A DNA stretch of 64,000 nt from Halanaerobium kushneri. GTDB lineage: Bacteria > Bacillota > Halanaerobiia > Halanaerobiales > Halanaerobiaceae. Numbering within the stretch: position 1 is the stretch's first letter; each line of letters begins with the position of its first letter. The notes under the pieces are model-generated. The model had not been told where the DNA came from. It saw only the letters and a program-made list of their open reading frames with translations, and made no database searches. The stretch covers positions 57,623 to 121,622 of the forward strand of contig NZ_FTNC01000010.1 of assembly GCF_900156285.1 (NCBI RefSeq), in the 5' to 3' direction. This document shows positions 25,883 through 33,579 of the stretch, in pieces. The translations under genes and the position numbers were made by a program.

Positions 25883-26713
25883 TTATCCTTTAACTGAACC
25901 GGCTGTTATTCCACTGATAAATTTCTTCTGCATTAATGAAAAAGCTACAATTAAAGGTAGAACAACCAAAATACAGGCTGCAAATAAAATGTTCCACTGG
26001 GCTGGATTGTCCTTACTACCTAAAAATTGAATCATTCCTAAGGGTAAGGTATAAAATTTTGACTTTGTTAAAAATACCATGGGAAAGAAATAGTCATTCC
26101 AGATCCACAGACCCTGAGTAATAATTACGGCAACATGAGCTGGTTTTAAAAGAGGAAAAACTACATCCTTAAGTCGAACCCATAAACTTGCACCATCAAT
26201 ATAGGCAGACTCCTCTAACTCCACTGGAATTTTCTTTAAAAATCCTGTATATAAAAATGTACTAAAGGGCAGACTACAGGTTATAAACATAATCATTGGT
26301 GTAAATCTTGTTTCTGGTATGTTTAAAGTATTAAACATCTGAGTAACAGGTACTATTACCATTTGAGCAGGTATTACAAGACCTGCCACAAAGAAATAAT
26401 AAAGCCAGCGCATAAATTTATTTTTAATTCTGGATATAGGATAAGCTACCATTGTTCCAATCACTACTATAACAAAAACTGAACCCCCAGTAGTAATAAT
26501 ACTATTGATAAATTTCATCGGAAAATTCATTGTATTAAATGCTATTCTATAACTTTGCAGATCAATCTCTGTAAATAATTTTAAATGAGACTGCATATTT
26601 GAAGGAGTTCTAAAAGAACTTGATAATACAATTATTAATGGCAGAGCAATCACAGCTGTAAAAAAAGTTAAAACTGCATAAATTGCTATTTTCCTACCAA
26701 AACTTTTATTCAT
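25883..26713 (-). CDS. Carbohydrate ABC transporter permease (MalG type)
   Basis: This 276-residue inner-membrane protein has six predicted membrane segments and the EAA loop ELEESAYIDGASLWVRLKDVVFPLLKPA that contacts the ATPase. The ending FISGITAGSVKG is typical of MalG-type permeases. Its ATG overlaps the stop of the MalF-type gene by one base. No ATPase gene is in the operon, so a shared MsmK-type ATPase elsewhere is likely. Confidence 0.92.
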   Translation of the reverse strand: MNKSFGRKIAIYAVLTFFTAVIALPLIIVLSSSFRTPSNMQSHLKLFTEIDLQSYRIAFNTMNFPMKFINSIITTGGSVFVIVVIGTMVAYPISRIKNKFMRWLYYFFVAGLVIPAQMVIVPVTQMFNTLNIPETRFTPMIMFITCSLPFSTFLYTGFLKKIPVELEESAYIDGASLWVRLKDVVFPLLKPAHVAVIITQGLWIWNDYFFPMVFLTKSKFYTLPLGMIQFLGSKDNPAQWNILFAACILVVLPLIVAFSLMQKKFISGITAGSVKG

Positions 26714-27621
26714 TATAATTCTACCTCCCTTTTATTCATAAAAATTAGCATAATAATTGTTATTGTAATTATTACTAAAAATGCTACAACTGCCAGAGCA
26801 CTTGCTTTTCCCATCATCTGTTCTGAAAATGCAATATTATATATCTGATACATTAATGTATTAGTTGCTGTTCCTGGGCCACCATTTGTCATCACAAAAA
26901 TATAGTGAAAAGCTTTAAGACCATAAATTACTGATAAAACAATGTTAATTGTAATTGAGGCAGAAATTAATGGGAGCTTAATAAATCTAACTATTTGCCA
27001 TTCATTACAGCCATCTATTCTGGAAGCTTCAATCAAACTAGTATCAATTGTCTGTAATCCTGCAAGATAGATAATCATTGTCGTTCCAAACCGCTTCCAA
27101 ATCTCTACTATTGCAACTCCGTAAATTGCCCAATCATAATTGCCAAGAATATTAAAATTTATTGCTCCAAAACCAAAAGCATTTAATAAAGATGCAATAA
27201 GACCTGAATCAGGCATATATACATAAGACCAGATAAAACCTACAACAATCGGACTAAACAATGCAGGAAGATAGGCTATAGTTCTAAATAGCCCTTTAGC
27301 TTTAATTTTAATATTTAATAAAATTGCCAATCCCAGTGCTAGAATATTATTACCTAAAACTAAAACAATTGTATAAATTAAAGTATTTTTACTTGAATTT
27401 AATATTGTTCCCTGTCTTAATAAAAATTTATAATTGCTGAGTCCCACAAATCTAAAATTATTTGTAATTCCATTATAATTAGTCAAACTATAACGAAACA
27501 GCTGAAAAATTGGCAATATCCAGAATACAGTAAACATTAATAAAGCGGGAATGATAAACCAGTACATTTTATTAGGAAATATCAATGATTTGCTATCAAA
27601 CCACTTTTTAATTTTTTTCAT
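26713..27621 (-). CDS. Carbohydrate ABC transporter permease (MalF type)
   Basis: This roughly 302-residue membrane permease has the EAA loop SLIEASRIDGCNEWQIVRFIKLPLI and the MalF-type ending region FVMTNGGPGTATNTLMYQIY. ATG at 27619-27621 is chosen because GAGGAG lies 5 nt upstream; the longer reading frame has no ribosome site. It pairs with the MalG-type permease downstream and the binding protein upstream. Confidence 0.92.
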   Translation of the reverse strand: MKKIKKWFDSKSLIFPNKMYWFIIPALLMFTVFWILPIFQLFRYSLTNYNGITNNFRFVGLSNYKFLLRQGTILNSSKNTLIYTIVLVLGNNILALGLAILLNIKIKAKGLFRTIAYLPALFSPIVVGFIWSYVYMPDSGLIASLLNAFGFGAINFNILGNYDWAIYGVAIVEIWKRFGTTMIIYLAGLQTIDTSLIEASRIDGCNEWQIVRFIKLPLISASITINIVLSVIYGLKAFHYIFVMTNGGPGTATNTLMYQIYNIAFSEQMMGKASALAVVAFLVIITITIIMLIFMNKREVEL

Positions 27622-27750
27622 ATTACTCCTCGCTTTCTTTAAAATCTGAAATTTCGGTTTGATTATCAATATAAAATACTGGTCCTCATCAAAAACATAA
27701 AAAGATAAAGACCAGTATTTAATTAAGTTTAAATAATGAATATTTTAACT

Positions 27751-29022
27751 TTATTGATACATCAATAGTTCTTCTAACTTAAGCTGCATATCTTCAGTAA
27801 CCTCATCAATAGTTTTTCTTCCATAAACTGCTTCAGTAAATGATTCCTGCATCTGATCATTTACACCAGAAGGCCACTGCTGGTTAAACCAGTAGAAAGA
27901 TTTACCTTCCTGATATAAATCAATAAATGGCTTAAACAATGGGTCAGACTTATCGGCTGCATAACCATAAGAATAGATGAATCTACCTGTATCAATATAT
28001 TCTTTAAAGATTTCTGACTGACCATCAAACCAGAGTTCTAAGACTTTTTTCGCTGCCTCCTTATGTTCTGAGGAAGCAGTAATTGCTGGTCCACCTGATA
28101 TGGAAACTGAAGCATAAGTATCTTCTCCCTCTGGATTTGCGGGAAGAGGAAAATAACCTCTTTCAAAATTAGCTGATCCTTCAGCTCTAATAGCACTGGC
28201 ATTAAAACTGCCATCAAAGATCATAGCTGCATTACCATCAACAAAAAGCTGAATAGCCTGCTGGGCACTCAAACCAAATGAAGATTCTGTAATGTAATTA
28301 TTATCATATAAAGTTTTATATTTAGCTAAAATATCATCCCAGGTGCCATCATCTGTAAATTTAGATTCTCCGTTTACAAGTTCTTGATCATAGTCAGGAT
28401 TATCTTTATAATGTCCATTAGCTCCAATCTGATATAAGCCAAACTGCATTACATAATTATCTTTATCCCCCATAACTATTGGTATTTCTCCGTTATCCTG
28501 CAATACCTTACATGCATTTAAGAATTCCTGCCAGTTGGAAGGCACTTTCAAATCATATTTTGCAAACATATCTTTATTATAATATGTTCCCAGAATACCT
28601 AAACCACCAGATATTCCATATACTTCTCCTTCATAAGTATAGACATCTCTTGCCTGAGGACCAAAGTTATCTAAAGCTTTTAAGTTAGTTATCGGTTCCA
28701 GTAATCCAGATTCCGCAAGAGTTAAAACACCATTCGCTCCAGCCATACCAGGCTGTACAAGAATAATATCTGCTGCTTCACCAGAAGCTAGCTTTGTTTT
28801 TAAAACAGTATAATACTGATCATCAGGTAATTTAGTAGACTCTAAGGTGATATTTGGAAACTTTTCTTTAACTAATCTTGGTAAAATTTCTGTTTCAAAG
28901 TCATTTTCATAAGCTGTACCACTCCAGAGCATTGTAAGTGTAATTTCTTCAGAATCCTGAGCCAAAACTACAGCAGAGAATATTAACATCATCAATAAGC
29001 TAAGAGCAACTATTTTTTTCAT
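27751..29022 (-). CDS. Extracellular sugar-binding protein of ABC importer
   Basis: This 423-residue family 1 solute-binding protein has a signal peptide (MKKIVALSLLMMLIFSAVVLAQ) without a lipobox Cys. It would therefore be periplasmic, which suits a diderm cell. Family features are LTMLWSGTAYEND, GVYGISGG-like and AAMIFDGSF segments and a C-terminal helix. The mature protein is acidic, as expected in a halophile. It is the first importer gene after the LacI regulator; two LacI operators flank the -10 of its promoter. Confidence 0.9.
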   Translation of the reverse strand: MKKIVALSLLMMLIFSAVVLAQDSEEITLTMLWSGTAYENDFETEILPRLVKEKFPNITLESTKLPDDQYYTVLKTKLASGEAADIILVQPGMAGANGVLTLAESGLLEPITNLKALDNFGPQARDVYTYEGEVYGISGGLGILGTYYNKDMFAKYDLKVPSNWQEFLNACKVLQDNGEIPIVMGDKDNYVMQFGLYQIGANGHYKDNPDYDQELVNGESKFTDDGTWDDILAKYKTLYDNNYITESSFGLSAQQAIQLFVDGNAAMIFDGSFNASAIRAEGSANFERGYFPLPANPEGEDTYASVSISGGPAITASSEHKEAAKKVLELWFDGQSEIFKEYIDTGRFIYSYGYAADKSDPLFKPFIDLYQEGKSFYWFNQQWPSGVNDQMQESFTEAVYGRKTIDEVTEDMQLKLEELLMYQ

Positions 29023-29054
29023 TTAAATTTTCCTCCTCTAATTTTTGTTTAAAA

Positions 29055-29075
29055 TTAAAACAGCAGAACTATCAT
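29055..29075 (-). CDS. Possible 6-codon leader peptide before the binding-protein gene
   Basis: ATG ATA GTT CTG CTG TTT TAA (peptide MIVLLF) follows a near-perfect ribosome site GGAGGTGAG 5 nt upstream, inside the leader of the solute-binding protein mRNA, about 33 nt before its own start. It may be translated, or the strong site may serve to stabilise the mRNA. Confidence 0.35.
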   Translation of the reverse strand: MIVLLF

Positions 29076-29106
29076 TACTCACCTCCATCAGCATTTTATT
29101 TATTTC

Positions 29107-29122
29107 AGTTACCCGGGTAAAT
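29107..29122. promoter_or_regulatory. LacI-family operator 1 (importer promoter)
   Basis: AGTTACCCGGGTAAAT is a near-palindrome matching the operator at 30226-30243. It lies downstream of the -10 (29130-29135) of the binding-protein gene. Confidence 0.85.
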
Positions 29123-29129
29123 AAGTGCT

Positions 29130-29135
29130 ATTATA
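29130..29135 (-). promoter_or_regulatory. -10 element of the sugar importer operon
   Basis: TATAAT on the minus strand lies between LacI operators 1 and 2. The -35 is not clear and would overlap operator 2. Confidence 0.6.
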
Positions 29136-29141
29136 AAATTT

Positions 29142-29159
29142 TAGTTACGCGGGTAACTA
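29142..29159. promoter_or_regulatory. LacI-family operator 2 (importer promoter)
   Basis: TAGTTACGCGGGTAACTA differs from the perfect 18-bp palindrome at 30226-30243 by one base and covers the likely -35 of the importer promoter. Confidence 0.85.
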
Positions 29160-29189
29160 TTTCACATAAAGACATCTCCATCAACCTCA

Positions 29190-30206
29190 TCATCTAACTC
29201 GGCCAGTACTCTCCCTTACCACTAATTCTGTTGGCATTTCAATTTTAATATTTTCGACATTATTGGTGACCATTTCATCTATTAACTGCATTGCTTTTAC
29301 TCCCTGTTCCTTTTTATCAACATGGAGAGAAGTTAATTTTGTAGAAGAAATTTTAGAAAATATTGTATTATCAAAGCTAACAACTGATATGTCTTCTGGT
29401 ACTTTTAATCCAAAATCTTTAATTGCTTCTAAAGCACCCACAGCCATATAATCATTAATTACAATTACAGCAGTAATATCTGTATTTCTTGCTAAAAGTT
29501 TTTTCATATCTCGATATCCCTGTTCATAGTTACTAAAATATGGTGGCTGGCCAAATACTAAATAATTTTCATTGTATTCTAAATTAAACTCCTTTAAATA
29601 GAATCTATATGATTCATATCGGGAAGTATTTTCTTTAACACTTGGTTCAACAAAATCTATGTAACCTATTTTTTTATGTCCAAGTTCAATTAAATGTTCA
29701 AAAATCTTTTTCATCCCACCAAAATAATCAACACAAATAGAAGAACTATTTATTTCAAAAGGATTTTCATGAAAACTATTAACCATAACTGTTCCGTTCT
29801 TAAGCATTTCATTTATTTGTTCCTTCGGAATATTACTTAACTGTACAACCATATAGATACCATCAATCTGCCGACTGTAAAGATCCTGATAATATTCCTC
29901 CGGACTATTATTACCAATTCCAATATTAACAATATAATTTCTTTTCTTAGCCTCTTCTTCAAAACCCAAAATTATTTCATTAAAATAGGGATTAGTAATG
30001 TCATCAATTAAAATAGCAACCTGCTTACTCTGTTTTGTTGTCAGGCTTTGAGCAACTAAATTAGGTTTATAGTTCAATTCTTTAATAGCCTTTTTAACTT
30101 TTTGTGATAATTCTTCACTTACATACTTGGTTCCATTTATTACATTAGAAACAGTCGCTGTTGAAACTCCTGCTTTTTCTGCTACATCTTTTCTGGTTAC
30201 AGTCAT
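29190..30206 (-). CDS. LacI-family transcriptional regulator of the sugar importer
   Basis: This 338-residue repressor has an N-terminal LacI helix-turn-helix (TRKDVAEKAGVSTATVSNVINGTKYVSEEL) with hinge helix PNLVAQSLTT, and a periplasmic-binding-protein-like effector domain (IAILIDDITNPYFNEIILG, IGYIDF, VIVINDYMAVGALEAIKDFG, ISVVSFDNT). It heads the importer/GH78 operon. Three copies of a TAGTTACCCGGGTAACTA palindrome lie at its own promoter and at the importer promoter, the expected target of this family (CG-centred palindrome). Confidence 0.93.
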   Translation of the reverse strand: MTVTRKDVAEKAGVSTATVSNVINGTKYVSEELSQKVKKAIKELNYKPNLVAQSLTTKQSKQVAILIDDITNPYFNEIILGFEEEAKKRNYIVNIGIGNNSPEEYYQDLYSRQIDGIYMVVQLSNIPKEQINEMLKNGTVMVNSFHENPFEINSSSICVDYFGGMKKIFEHLIELGHKKIGYIDFVEPSVKENTSRYESYRFYLKEFNLEYNENYLVFGQPPYFSNYEQGYRDMKKLLARNTDITAVIVINDYMAVGALEAIKDFGLKVPEDISVVSFDNTIFSKISSTKLTSLHVDKKEQGVKAMQLIDEMVTNNVENIKIEMPTELVVRESTGRVR

Positions 30207-30225
30207 AATTATCTACTCCTATTTC

Positions 30226-30243
30226 TAGTTACCCGGGTAACTA
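30226..30243. promoter_or_regulatory. LacI-family operator 3 (autoregulation)
   Basis: TAGTTACCCGGGTAACTA is a perfect 18-bp palindrome 20 nt before the regulator's start and about 27 nt downstream of its transcription start, so repression would be by roadblock. Confidence 0.88.
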
Positions 30244-30276
30244 AGGGTCAAAAAAATATTTTTCTTATTTGTCTGA

Positions 30277-30305
30277 ATTATATTACATTATAATTCTTTT
30301 GTCAA
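30277..30305 (-). promoter_or_regulatory. Consensus promoter of the LacI-family gene
   Basis: On the minus strand TTGACA (30300-30305) and TATAAT (30277-30282) are separated by 17 nt. Confidence 0.88.
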
Positions 30306-30378
30306 TAGTTTTCTTTTATTTTTTTGTTTTAGTATTTTATTATTTTGTTTTTTATGTTTTGGGTTAGTTTTAAATAAA

Positions 30379-30413
30379 AAAGCTCTATCCAGATTTTATA
30401 AAGGATAGAGCTT
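30379..30413 (-). terminator. Terminator of nagE-ptsH
   Basis: An 11-bp stem AAGCTCTATCC/GGATAGAGCTT with a 12-nt loop is followed on the minus strand by TTTTATTT, just past the HPr gene. Confidence 0.85.
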
Positions 30414-30436
30414 TTTCTTTAGCTATTTTTTTGAAA

Positions 30437-30706
30437 TTAATGTTCCAATAACTCAACTTCAATAAACTCTGTTAAACCCTCAATTGCTGCCTCAGCATCT
30501 TTACCATCTGCTTTTAAAGTTATTTCATCACCTTTGCCAATACCTAAACTCATGATTCCCATAATACTTTTGGCATTTACTTCTTTATCTTCCATTAAAA
30601 TCTCAACTTTCGCTTCAAATTGACCAGCCTTTTTTACAAACTGTGAGGCAGGTCTGGCGTGGAGGCCTGTCTCATTGTTAATTATTAGTTTCTTTTCTAC
30701 CGTCAT
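30437..30706 (-). CDS. ptsH: Phosphocarrier protein HPr
   Basis: HPr passes phosphate from enzyme I to PTS permeases and, in Firmicutes, is phosphorylated on Ser46 by HPr kinase for catabolite control. The 89-residue protein has the active-site His in ETGLHARPASQFV (about residue 16) and the regulatory Ser in NAKSIMGIMSLGI. AGGAGAGG precedes ATG. It lies 48 nt after nagE, so the pair is probably cotranscribed; no ptsI is in the window. Confidence 0.94.
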   Translation of the reverse strand: MTVEKKLIINNETGLHARPASQFVKKAGQFEAKVEILMEDKEVNAKSIMGIMSLGIGKGDEITLKADGKDAEAAIEGLTEFIEVELLEH

Positions 30707-30754
30707 TTAATAATCCTCTCCTTATCAGATTATATTAATTATAATTTTAAAGTT

Positions 30755-32170
30755 CTATTTCAATTCTTTCTTTATTTCTTCAGCGATTAATTCTGCTTTG
30801 GTTCCTACAACAACCTGGGCGTTATTTTTATTAGCTTTCAAAATACCAGAAGCCCCTAGCTGCTTTAATTTAGCTTCGTCCAATTTGCCGGAATCTTTAA
30901 CTTCGAGTCTTAACCTTGTAATACAGGCGTCAACACTTTTTAAATTTTCAGCACCACCTAAGGCTTCAATATAGCGAACGGCCTTAGTACTGCTGCTCTG
31001 AGCTGTACTATCTTTTTGCTGTGTCTCGGGCATTACACTCACATCATTCCCGCTGACTTCACCTTCAGCCCTTCCTGGAGTTGGAATATCAAATTTCTGA
31101 ATAGCGAAACGGAATAATGAATAATAAACTACAAAAAATGCTATTCCAATTGGAATGATTAAAAATGGTTTTGTAGCCAGTCCATAGTTTAAAAAGTAGT
31201 CAATTGCACCGGCTGAAAATCCAAAACCGTGCTGAATTCCTAAAACATAGGTTACAACCATTGACAATCCTGTTAAAAGAGCATGAATAACATATAATAC
31301 CGGAGCTAAAAACATAAATGAAAATTCAATTGGTTCTGTAATTCCTGTTAAAAATGCTGTTAATCCAACACTTAAGAAAATACCACTTACAGCCTTTTTG
31401 TTTTCAGGTTTAGCTGAATGATACATTGCCAGAGCAGCTGCAGGTAGTCCAAACATCATCATCGGAAAAAATCCGGACATGAAAAAGCCGGCTGATGGAT
31501 CTCCCGCAAAAAATCTTGATAGATCTCCAGTAACAACTTCTCCTGCTGCAGTAGTAAACTCACCAAAAACAAACCAGATAAAACTGTTTAATACATGATG
31601 CAGACCAACAGGTATTAATAATCTATTTAAAACTCCATATACAAAAACTCCAATTGGACCAGCATTAATAATCCATTCGCCAGTAAGCTGAATAACATTC
31701 TGAATTGGAGGCCAGATATAACCAAATAATCCTGCCAGCAGAACACTTGCAGCACCAGTTATAATTGGAACAAAACGCTTACCACCAAAAAAGCCTAAAA
31801 AATCAGGTAATTCAATATTATGATAGCGATTATATAAATAACCAGCCAGTAAACCACCAATAATTCCGGCCAGAACTCCCATATTAATATCCGAATTAAT
31901 TGCCTGAGTTCCATTAGTGATTACAAAATAACTTACTGCACCTGCAAGTCCAGCAGCCCCAGAACTATCGTAGGCAATCCCCACAGCAACACCAATTCCA
32001 AATAGCAATGCCAGATTATCAAAAATTGCAGAACCAGCCGCCATTACAAAGGGAATATCAAAAACATCTCCCGCACCAAGTCTGAGCAGTAGTGCTGCTG
32101 CAGGCAGTACAGCTATCGGCAACATCAGAGATTTACCTATTTTCTGTAAGTTAGAAAAAATCTTTTTCAT
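30755..32170 (-). CDS. nagE: PTS N-acetylglucosamine-type permease, EIICB
   Basis: This 471-residue permease imports and phosphorylates a sugar. The EIIC domain (about 1-365) closely follows NagE: LPIAVLPAAALLLRLG, LPDFLGFFGGKRFVPI, LLIPVGLHHVLNSFIWF, FMSGFFPMMMFGLPAAALAMYH and ITEPIEFSFMFLAPVLY. The EIIB domain (about 395-471) has the phosphorylated Cys in DACITRLRLEV. The EIIA domain of E. coli NagE is absent, so a separate EIIA must serve it. Its leader has a RAT/terminator pair, which ties it to the LicT-like antiterminator. Confidence 0.9.
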   Translation of the reverse strand: MKKIFSNLQKIGKSLMLPIAVLPAAALLLRLGAGDVFDIPFVMAAGSAIFDNLALLFGIGVAVGIAYDSSGAAGLAGAVSYFVITNGTQAINSDINMGVLAGIIGGLLAGYLYNRYHNIELPDFLGFFGGKRFVPIITGAASVLLAGLFGYIWPPIQNVIQLTGEWIINAGPIGVFVYGVLNRLLIPVGLHHVLNSFIWFVFGEFTTAAGEVVTGDLSRFFAGDPSAGFFMSGFFPMMMFGLPAAALAMYHSAKPENKKAVSGIFLSVGLTAFLTGITEPIEFSFMFLAPVLYVIHALLTGLSMVVTYVLGIQHGFGFSAGAIDYFLNYGLATKPFLIIPIGIAFFVVYYSLFRFAIQKFDIPTPGRAEGEVSGNDVSVMPETQQKDSTAQSSSTKAVRYIEALGGAENLKSVDACITRLRLEVKDSGKLDEAKLKQLGASGILKANKNNAQVVVGTKAELIAEEIKKELK

Positions 32171-32313
32171 TTTTAAAACCCTCCTGTTTTTTGTTAAACT
32201 AATTGTTAAATAAGACTATTACAGAGAATATTTTAGAGAATTTCCTCTCCATTGATCTATATAATAATTACAGTTAAAACTGCAATTTTATTTTTCGAAA
32301 TTCTAAAAGCAAT

Positions 32314-32377
32314 AGAAAAGCCGAAGAGAATCTACTACTCCCCATGTAAATAAGGAATAATAATTTCTCTTCGGCTC
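32314..32377 (-). terminator. Conditional terminator in the nagE leader
   Basis: On the minus strand GAGCCGAAGAGAA (32365-32377) pairs with TTCTCTTCGGCT (32319-32330) and is followed by TTTTC. Its 5' arm overlaps the end of the RAT at 32373-32402, so RAT folding and terminator folding exclude each other. Confidence 0.88.
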
Positions 32378-32402
32378 TTGCCTGATTGAACAGTAACATG
32401 CC
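32373..32402 (-). promoter_or_regulatory. Ribonucleic antiterminator (RAT) in the nagE leader
   Basis: This 30-nt element contains the BglG/LicT-type core TGTTACTG followed by CAGGCAAGA with the spacing of known RATs. A bound, phosphorylated antiterminator would stop the terminator at 32314-32377 from forming. Confidence 0.88.
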
Positions 32403-32411
32403 TCAGTGAAT

Positions 32412-32441
32412 ATTTAATTTAAATTAACATATTTTAGTCAA
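32412..32441 (-). promoter_or_regulatory. Possible nagE promoter
   Basis: On the minus strand TTGACT (32436-32441) is followed after 17-18 nt by TTAAAT/ATTAAA, a weak -10. It lies just upstream of the RAT. Confidence 0.45.
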
Positions 32442-32462
32442 ATCTTTTAAATACAAATTTAT

Positions 32463-33320
32463 TTAATTAAATTCTCTATTTAATCTGTGTAAATGCAGAG
32501 CAAGATAACCCTTCTCATCTTCAGGCACCTGATAATCGAACCTGGATTCAATAATCTCTGCCAGTTTATTTGCCAGCTGATAGCTTTCTTTAAAATCTTT
32601 TTTGATATTTTCTAAAAGTGGATTAGTGTTATTTTCTCTGCTCTCAATTCTCTCCAGAGCAAATCGCAGATGATTGACCAGTCTGGCATAATTTAAACTG
32701 TCATATTCAAGTTTTTCGCCCAACTCCTCTTCCACTTTTGCCACCAGCTGCTTAATTATTGAAGTGTTTTTAACTGTTTTTGAAACTTCACTGTTATTAA
32801 TCGCTCCATGAATGTGAAAGGCAATAAAACCAATCTCACCTTCTGGAATTGAAATCTCAAAATGTCTCTCTAAAATTTTTACAGCCCTTCGAGCAAGCTG
32901 AAACTCCTTTTTATATAAAGTTCTAGTTTCCATTAAAAATGGATTTATAATCTCCAGACCCTCTTTAATCCTTTTTAGAGTAAACGCAACATGATCAGTA
33001 AGTCCAATCCGGATATATTGATTTATATCGTCATCAAGCTCTTCGTTGACCATTGTAATAATCTCTTCTGTAGCTTGAATAATCTGACTGTCTACCTCTT
33101 CCAGTAATTGAAAATAGTTGCTGCGTTTGTCACCAGCAAGTGGAACAAATTCCTGTTTGATCTGATAATCATTTTTTGTAAAAAGATCACCTTTGCTGGT
33201 CGAAAAACCAATACCACTAGCAATCAGAATCAATTCCTGCTTTTCATCACCTTTTTCAGCTAGAATCACATTGTTATTAAATATCTTTTTGACTTTATAC
33301 TTTTCTTTAACAGCTGACAT
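32463..33320 (-). CDS. licT: BglG/LicT-family transcriptional antiterminator
   Basis: This roughly 285-residue RNA-binding antiterminator has an N-terminal CAT RNA-binding domain (KVKKIFNNNVILAEKG, LIASGIGFSTSKGD) and two PTS regulation domains with conserved His residues (RIGLTDHVAFTLKR, IGFIAFHIHGA; LVNHLRFALER, GYLALHLHRL). ATG at 33318-33320 is chosen because AGGAGG lies 6 nt upstream. Its own leader and that of nagE each carry a RAT and terminator, so it probably controls both. The specific symbol is by family, not proven orthology. Confidence 0.92.
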   Translation of the reverse strand: MSAVKEKYKVKKIFNNNVILAEKGDEKQELILIASGIGFSTSKGDLFTKNDYQIKQEFVPLAGDKRSNYFQLLEEVDSQIIQATEEIITMVNEELDDDINQYIRIGLTDHVAFTLKRIKEGLEIINPFLMETRTLYKKEFQLARRAVKILERHFEISIPEGEIGFIAFHIHGAINNSEVSKTVKNTSIIKQLVAKVEEELGEKLEYDSLNYARLVNHLRFALERIESRENNTNPLLENIKKDFKESYQLANKLAEIIESRFDYQVPEDEKGYLALHLHRLNREFN

Positions 33321-33360
33321 CTGATTCCTCCTGGAAGTAAAAGCTAAATTCTTCAGCAAC

Positions 33361-33444
33361 AAAAAGAAAAATCTAGAAAAAAATATAAAGTCCTTCCCTT
33401 AAATAAAAGCAAATGGTTAAGAAACTTATATTCCCCTCTAGATT
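33361..33444 (-). terminator. Conditional terminator in the licT leader
   Basis: On the minus strand AATCTAGA (33437-33444) pairs with TCTAGATT (33370-33377) and is followed by TTTCTTTTT. The 5' arm overlaps the RAT at 33440-33469. The loop is long (about 60 nt). Confidence 0.7.
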
Positions 33445-33469
33445 ATGCCTGATTTAACAGTAACACTCT
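33440..33469 (-). promoter_or_regulatory. Ribonucleic antiterminator (RAT) in the licT leader
   Basis: This 30-nt element has TGTTACTG and CAGGCATAA with the same spacing as the nagE RAT (TGTTACTGTT, then AATCAGGCA in both). It implies that the antiterminator controls its own synthesis. Confidence 0.85.
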
Positions 33470-33493
33470 CTTTACTTTAATTGAGTTTTTTTA

Positions 33494-33522
33494 ATTGTAA
33501 CACTATTTTTCTCGTTTTTCAA
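33494..33522 (-). promoter_or_regulatory. Promoter of licT
   Basis: On the minus strand TTGAAA (33517-33522) and TACAAT (33494-33499) are 17 nt apart, about 25 nt upstream of the RAT. Confidence 0.75.
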
Positions 33523-33579
33523 GCATTTTTGAATAAAATTTTTCAGCTGCTGTACCTTATCAAATGATCTCCTTCAACT

